A DNA stretch of 11,195 nucleotides, taken from contig ONFK01000030.1 in assembly GCA_900317065.1 (NCBI GenBank), forward strand, positions 1 through 11,195. The letters run 5' to 3'. Origin of the DNA: an uncultured Bacteroidales bacterium (GTDB lineage Bacteria > Bacteroidota > Bacteroidia > Bacteroidales > UBA932). Made by a program: the position numbers and the translations under genes. Under the pieces are notes generated by a model. The model saw nothing but the letters and a program-made list of their open reading frames with translations. It was not told where the DNA came from and made no database searches. Below, in pieces: positions 7,237-11,195 of this stretch; position 1 is the stretch's first letter; each line of letters starts with the position of its first letter.

Positions 7237-8412
7237 ATGAAAAAGCTTTGTTTCTATTTCCAGATACATCAGCCCGACCGTCTTCGCGTTTTCCGTTTCT
7301 TCGATATCGGCAAGGACTCGCATTACTATGACGATTTCGTGAACCGCACCATCCTGAGGCGTATCGCCCAGAAGTGCTATATCCCGATGAACAAGCTGCT
7401 GCTGGATGCCATCAAGGAAAGCGATGGCAAGTTCAAGGTGGCATTCTCCATCACCGGAAGTGCCCTCGAGCAGTTCGAACGCTATGCTCCCGAGGTGATA
7501 GACAGTTTCCGCGCCCTTGCGGCCACTGGTGCCGTCGAGTTCCTCTGCGAGACCTGCAACCATTCCCTCTCTTCGCTGAAGAGCGAGAATGAGTTCAAGC
7601 ACCAGGTGCTCAAGCACAAGGCTACCATAGAGAAGTATTTCGGAGTGACTCCGGTCACCTTCCGCAACACCGAGCTCATCTATTCCAACACGATAGGAAA
7701 GCAGGTATACGACCTTGGTTTCAAGACCATACTCACCGAGGGCGCCCGCCACATCCTGGGATGGAAGAGCCCCAATTACATTTATTCAAACGAGATCAAG
7801 ACCTCCCAGAAACTCCTGCTGCGCAATTACATGCTCAGCGACGACATAGCTTTCCGTTTTGCAGGTTCCGGCCTTACGGCGGAGCAGTTCGCGGCAAGGG
7901 TGAATGCGGAGGAAGGAGAGATTGTGAATCTCTTCATGGATTACGAGACTTTCGGAGAGCATCAGAGCGCAGAAACCGGCATCTTCGAATTCATGAAGGC
8001 CCTTCCCAAGGCGGCTCTTGCTGCCGGCATCAAGTTCGTGACTCCTTCCGAGGCGGCTTCCAGACTCAAGGCCGTCGCACCTCTCAGCGTGCCTCAGCCC
8101 ATCTCCTGGGCGGACGAGGAACGCGATGTGACAGCATGGCTCGGAAACGAACTCCAGCAGGATGCGTTCAACAAGCTCTACTCTCTCGTTGAAAAGCTTT
8201 CGATTATCGACAATGCCGACCTGTGGGCCGATTTCGGACGCCTTCAGGAGAGCGATCATTTCTATTATATGTGCACAAAGTTCTTCTCGGACGGCGACGT
8301 GCACAAGTATTTTAACCCCTACGACACTCCTTACGAGGCATTCATAAACTACATGAACGTATTGAGTGATTTTATTATCAGAGTAAACGACGAATATGCA
8401 ACCAAGAATTGA
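7237..8412 (+). CDS. GH57 family glycoside hydrolase/glucanotransferase (alpha-amylase-like)
   Basis: The 391-residue protein is a member of glycoside hydrolase family 57, retaining enzymes acting on alpha-glucans. The conserved regions appear in order: FQIHQPDRL at 8-16 (region I, H11), GAVEFLCETCNHS at 98-110 (region II), TFRNTELIYSN at 141-151 (region III, nucleophile E146) and FMDYETFGEH at 233-242 (region IV, acid D235). WLGNELQQDAFNKLYSL near 301-317 and SDHFYYMCTKFFSDGDVHKY near 339-358 form the C-terminal helical part. Both catalytic residues are intact. The protein is shorter than many characterised GH57 amylopullulanases and branching enzymes, and its specificity (amylase, glucanotransferase or other) cannot be read from sequence. 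No signal peptide is visible, implying action on internal glycogen or maltodextrin. The ATG is three bases after the synthase stop, and the gene end overlaps glgP by 17 bases. Confidence 0.9.
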   Translation: MKKLCFYFQIHQPDRLRVFRFFDIGKDSHYYDDFVNRTILRRIAQKCYIPMNKLLLDAIKESDGKFKVAFSITGSALEQFERYAPEVIDSFRALAATGAVEFLCETCNHSLSSLKSENEFKHQVLKHKATIEKYFGVTPVTFRNTELIYSNTIGKQVYDLGFKTILTEGARHILGWKSPNYIYSNEIKTSQKLLLRNYMLSDDIAFRFAGSGLTAEQFAARVNAEEGEIVNLFMDYETFGEHQSAETGIFEFMKALPKAALAAGIKFVTPSEAASRLKAVAPLSVPQPISWADEERDVTAWLGNELQQDAFNKLYSLVEKLSIIDNADLWADFGRLQESDHFYYMCTKFFSDGDVHKYFNPYDTPYEAFINYMNVLSDFIIRVNDEYATKN

Positions 8413-10957
8413 GATTGGCAGCCCCAGCTGGACCAGCGTGCGCGTGACGCGTCACCTGCCCGGCGAACTCGAGGGACTGGAAAAACTGTGCAAGAATTTA
8501 TGGTGGTGCTGGAACGACAACGCGAAGGCCCTCTTCAAATATGTTGATCCGGATATCTGGCATCAGTCGGGACATAATCCCATGGTGATTCTCGATACCG
8601 TGTCGCTCAAGCGTTACAAGCAGCTGTCGAAAGACGGGGAATTCCTCGGAAAGTTGCACTCCGTGATGGACGAGTTCAATGCCTATATGGCGGAGAAGGC
8701 TAAACGCGGAAATCCTTCCATTGCTTACTTCTGCATGGAGTACGGCCTCGATTCATCGCTCCAGATTTATTCCGGAGGTCTCGGAATCCTTGCCGGTGAC
8801 TACCTAAAGGAAAGCAGCGACATGAACGTCAACATGGTAGCAGTGGGCCTCCTCTACCGTTACGGCTATTTTACCCAGAAAATCACCCCGCAGGGCAACC
8901 AGGTGGCGGAATACAATGCGCAGGACTTCCTCAAGATCCCTGCCGAGCCCGTTACCGGCGCCGACGGCAAGTGGATTACTGTGAGCTGCCAGCTTCCCGG
9001 ACGCGAGCTTCACGCCAGGATCTGGAAGGTTGCCGTGGGACGCACAGACCTTTACCTTCTCGACACAGACTTCGAGGACAATATTCCCGAAGACCGCCAG
9101 GTTACATATCAGCTTTACGGCGGAGACTGGGAGAACCGTCTGAAACAGGAAATCCTGCTCGGCATCGGAGGCATACGCGCCCTGCGCGCCATCGGCCTGC
9201 ATCCGACCATCTATCATTCCAACGAAGGGCACGCCGCGTTCATCGGCCTTGAGCGTCTGCGCGAGTACATGTTCGAGCAGAAGATGGACTACAGCGAAGC
9301 CATGGAACTCGTGCGCGCAAGCGGGCTGTTCACCACCCATACTCCCGTTCCCGCAGGCCACGACGCCTTCGACGAAGGCATGATGTCCCGCTATTTCGGG
9401 CACTATCCTTCCCGTTTCGGCATCAGTTGGGAAACCCTGCTCGGGCTCGGCAAGATCAATGTTGACGACCACAACGAGCGTTTCAGCATGAGCATCCTGG
9501 CCGCAAACTGCTCGCAGAACGTCAACGGCGTGTCCATGCTCCACGGCAAGGTGAGCCAGGACATATTCGCCGGCATGTACAAGGGTTATCTCCCCGAAGA
9601 ACTCCATATCAGCTATGTCACCAACGGCGTCCACTATCCCACATGGGCTTCCAAGGAATGGAAGGCTGTGCATGCCAAGGTGTTCGGCCCGGAATTCCAG
9701 ACGCACCATTACGACAAGCGCTGCTTCGAGGGCATATACAACGTGTCCGACGAGGAAATCTGGGACACCAGGAAACTCCTGAAGAAGGAACTCATCCGAA
9801 TCATCAACGACCGTCTCTCCAACCCCGAGATAAGCAGTCATTACTCGCCCAGCGAAGTGGTGAGGATCAAGGAGAATCTGCGCGAGAACGTTCTTACGAT
9901 AGGCTTCGCGCGCCGTTTCGCGACATACAAGCGCGCCACCCTCCTGTTCTCCGACCTCGACCGTCTGGACGCAATCGTCAATGATCCCGTGCAGCCCGTG
10001 CAGTTCATCTTCGCCGGCAAGGCGCATCCTGCGGACGGTGCCGGCCAGGACCTCATCCGCCAGATCATCAGCATCTCGAAACAGGACAGGTTCCTCGGCA
10101 AGATCATCTTCGTGCCCGGATACGACATCTCCCTCGCAAAGAGGCTGGTGCAGGGAGTGGACGTGTGGCTGAACAATCCTACGCGTCCTCTCGAGGCTTC
10201 CGGCACCTCGGGCGAGAAGGCCGCCATGAACGGCGTGATGCACTTCTCCGTACTTGACGGATGGTGGGTGGAAGGCTACAAGGAAGGCTGCGGCTGGGCC
10301 CTGCCTCTCGAGAAGACCTACGACGACCAGAACTACCAGAACGAACTGGACGCCGCAAAGATCTATGCCATCATCGAAAGCGAAATCGCTCCGGCATACT
10401 ACAAGAAGGACGCCCGCACCGGCATTTCCACGGAGTGGCTCGGATACATCCGCAACACCATCGCGCAGGTCGCATGCAACTTCACGACCAACCGCATGAT
10501 GGAAGACTACTGCGTGCAGTACTATCAGCCTCAGTACGACCGCTTCAACGCCCTGATGGCGGACAACTGCGCAAAGGCCCGCGAGATCGCCGCGTGGAAG
10601 AAGAAGGTCGAGGAAGCATGGCCTTCCATCAATATCATATCCTACACCGCTCCCAACGCTTCGTATGTGCTGTCGCAGAACAACCCTCTGGACAGTGAAG
10701 TCGTGGTTGGCCTCGCCGGCCTCACCCCCGAAGACATAGGCGTGGAAATGATTTTCGCAGTGGCCGACAAGAAGAATGTCCTTCATATTCAGGAGAGCAT
10801 CCAGTACGATGTGGTGTCGTTCGAAGAGGGTGTCGCGAAGTATCGCACTTCCATCATTCCCGAACGCACCGGTATGTACCAGATAGGAGTACGTCTGTAT
10901 GCCAAGAACGCTCTTCTGCCTCACAGAATGGACTTCCCGCTTGTGAAATGGCTGTAG
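8396..10957 (+). CDS. glgP: Alpha-glucan (glycogen/maltodextrin) phosphorylase, DUF3417-type
   Basis: GlgP uses phosphate to release glucose-1-phosphate from the non-reducing ends of alpha-1,4-glucans, with pyridoxal phosphate as cofactor (family GT35). The 853-residue protein has an N-terminal DUF3417 region (about 15-100, LCKNLWWCWN), then YSGGLGILAGDYLKESSD at 125-142, HSNEGHAAF at 274-282, TTHTPVPAGHD at 313-323 and RRFATYKRATLLFSD near 506-520. The cofactor-lysine motif EASGTSGEKAAMNG is at 600-613, with K608 as the expected Schiff-base residue. The residue before that lysine is Glu, where many homologues have Met. The C-terminal ~105 residues form a beta-rich domain ending in a family-typical PHRMDFPLVKWL. 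The ATG at 8396 lies within the GH57 gene (17-base overlap) and is the only in-frame ATG near the family N-terminus. The gene ends with tandem TAG stops (10955-10960). Confidence 0.96.
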   Translation: MQPRIEIGSPSWTSVRVTRHLPGELEGLEKLCKNLWWCWNDNAKALFKYVDPDIWHQSGHNPMVILDTVSLKRYKQLSKDGEFLGKLHSVMDEFNAYMAEKAKRGNPSIAYFCMEYGLDSSLQIYSGGLGILAGDYLKESSDMNVNMVAVGLLYRYGYFTQKITPQGNQVAEYNAQDFLKIPAEPVTGADGKWITVSCQLPGRELHARIWKVAVGRTDLYLLDTDFEDNIPEDRQVTYQLYGGDWENRLKQEILLGIGGIRALRAIGLHPTIYHSNEGHAAFIGLERLREYMFEQKMDYSEAMELVRASGLFTTHTPVPAGHDAFDEGMMSRYFGHYPSRFGISWETLLGLGKINVDDHNERFSMSILAANCSQNVNGVSMLHGKVSQDIFAGMYKGYLPEELHISYVTNGVHYPTWASKEWKAVHAKVFGPEFQTHHYDKRCFEGIYNVSDEEIWDTRKLLKKELIRIINDRLSNPEISSHYSPSEVVRIKENLRENVLTIGFARRFATYKRATLLFSDLDRLDAIVNDPVQPVQFIFAGKAHPADGAGQDLIRQIISISKQDRFLGKIIFVPGYDISLAKRLVQGVDVWLNNPTRPLEASGTSGEKAAMNGVMHFSVLDGWWVEGYKEGCGWALPLEKTYDDQNYQNELDAAKIYAIIESEIAPAYYKKDARTGISTEWLGYIRNTIAQVACNFTTNRMMEDYCVQYYQPQYDRFNALMADNCAKAREIAAWKKKVEEAWPSINIISYTAPNASYVLSQNNPLDSEVVVGLAGLTPEDIGVEMIFAVADKKNVLHIQESIQYDVVSFEEGVAKYRTSIIPERTGMYQIGVRLYAKNALLPHRMDFPLVKWL

Positions 10958-11195
10958 TAGCTACAGGTTTCTTCGACGGTGTGCACATAGGCCACCGCAT
11001 GGTTGTCGAGACTCTCGTATCCGAGGCGCGGAAGCGCGGAGAAGAGAGTCTCGTACTCACATTCTGGCCTCATCCCAGGATTGTCCTCGCGCAGGATGCC
11101 ATGGGCCTCCGTCTGCTCAACACTCCCGACGAGAAGATCTCGCATCTGAAGGATCTGGGTGTGGACAGGGTGGTCCAGCTCGAGTTTACCCTGGA
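10948..11195 (+). CDS. ribF: Bifunctional riboflavin kinase/FMN adenylyltransferase (FAD synthetase), N-terminal part; 3' end outside window
   Basis: RibF phosphorylates riboflavin to FMN and then adenylates FMN to FAD. The visible 82 residues are the start of the adenylyltransferase domain: GFFDGVHIGHR at residues 7-17 is the nucleotide-binding HxGH-type signature, LTFWPHPRIVL near 38-48 contains the second conserved HPR motif, and LLNTPDEKISHLKDLGVD at 56-73 matches the family helix before the flavin-binding region. The kinase domain would lie downstream. The ATG at 10948 overlaps the glgP end by 10 bases. It places the signature almost at the N-terminus, about 10-20 residues closer than in many RibF proteins; no better in-frame start lies just upstream. 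A small hairpin covers codons 2-7. RibF has no direct link to glycogen, so the overlap suggests shared transcription rather than shared pathway. Confidence 0.93.
   Translation, partial: MAVVATGFFDGVHIGHRMVVETLVSEARKRGEESLVLTFWPHPRIVLAQDAMGLRLLNTPDEKISHLKDLGVDRVVQLEFTL
10952..10966 (+). other. Perfect 6-bp inverted repeat at the glgP stop / ribF start
   Basis: CTGTAG-TAG-CTACAG forms a stem of six base pairs with a three-base loop. It contains both tandem glgP stop codons and lies two to seven codons into ribF. No T-run follows, so it is not an intrinsic terminator. It could slow ribosomes or affect ribF initiation, but a six-base stem of moderate GC content is weak and may be chance. Confidence 0.35.

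Noticed and set aside
1814..10924. Very long antisense open frames opposite glgB (614 codons), the debranching gene (602), the synthase (363) and glgP (706), plus one opposite xseA
   Set aside because: The ones opposite glgB, the debranching gene, glgP and xseA were checked and are exactly in register with the sense codons. They stay open because the sense genes rarely use TTA, CTA and TCA codons, whose complements are stops. Their translations show no recognisable motifs. The shorter one opposite the synthase is explained the same way or by composition.
10952..10966. Intrinsic terminator after glgP
   Set aside because: The stem is only six base pairs, no T-run follows, and ribF is already being read through it.
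1..11195. susC/susD-type polysaccharide utilisation locus
   Set aside because: No outer-membrane transporter, lipoprotein or secreted enzyme is encoded; the alpha-glucan enzymes look cytoplasmic.
1..11195. RNA genes, CRISPR arrays, insertion sequences, attachment sites
   Set aside because: Almost every base is coding for a recognised protein; no direct repeat array, terminal inverted repeats or tRNA-like fold was seen.

Overview
The window is a fully packed, single-strand (+) stretch of bacterial DNA holding nine protein genes, the first and last cut by the window edges. Only about 30 bases are non-coding. The genes abut with gaps of 1-21 bases or overlap by 4, 10 and 17 bases, so most or all of the window looks like one long transcription unit. 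No RNA gene, mobile element, CRISPR array, phage gene or convincing terminator was seen.

The organism is most likely a member of the Bacteroidetes (Bacteroidales-like), GC-rich for that group. This is inferred from four things: the glycogen gene set (a eukaryote-type branching enzyme, a stand-alone debranching enzyme, a GT4/GT5-type synthase, a short GH57 protein and a DUF3417-type phosphorylase); the near absence of Shine-Dalgarno sites; TAnnTTTG promoter-like boxes; and the short XseA/XseB pair. Genus cannot be fixed from the sequence alone.

Layout. Positions 1-1998 are housekeeping: the 3' end of der (ribosome-assembly GTPase), then xseA and xseB (both subunits of exodeoxyribonuclease VII). 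Positions 2000-10957 are a five-gene cytoplasmic glycogen/alpha-glucan module: glgB (branching), a GDE-type debranching protein, a glycogen-synthase-like glycosyltransferase, a GH57 glycoside hydrolase/transferase and glgP (phosphorylase). At 10948 ribF (riboflavin kinase/FAD synthetase) begins, overlapping glgP, and runs off the window.

How the genes work together: the synthase would extend alpha-1,4 chains, GlgB would add alpha-1,6 branches, GlgP would release glucose-1-phosphate from chain ends, the GDE-like protein would be expected to cut the remaining stubs, and the GH57 protein would cut or rearrange alpha-glucan chains. None of the complete glycogen proteins shows an obvious signal peptide, so this is storage polymer metabolism rather than a secreted starch-utilisation system. 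No glgC (ADP-glucose supply) is present in the window.

Points most worth a second look: the debranching protein departs from the family pattern at several active-cleft positions; the synthase lacks the Lys-x-Gly-Gly-Leu nucleotide-sugar motif of classical GlgA; XseA has a much reduced C-terminal helical region, paired with a short XseB; and one internal gene junction carries a near-perfect Shine-Dalgarno sequence while its neighbours have none.
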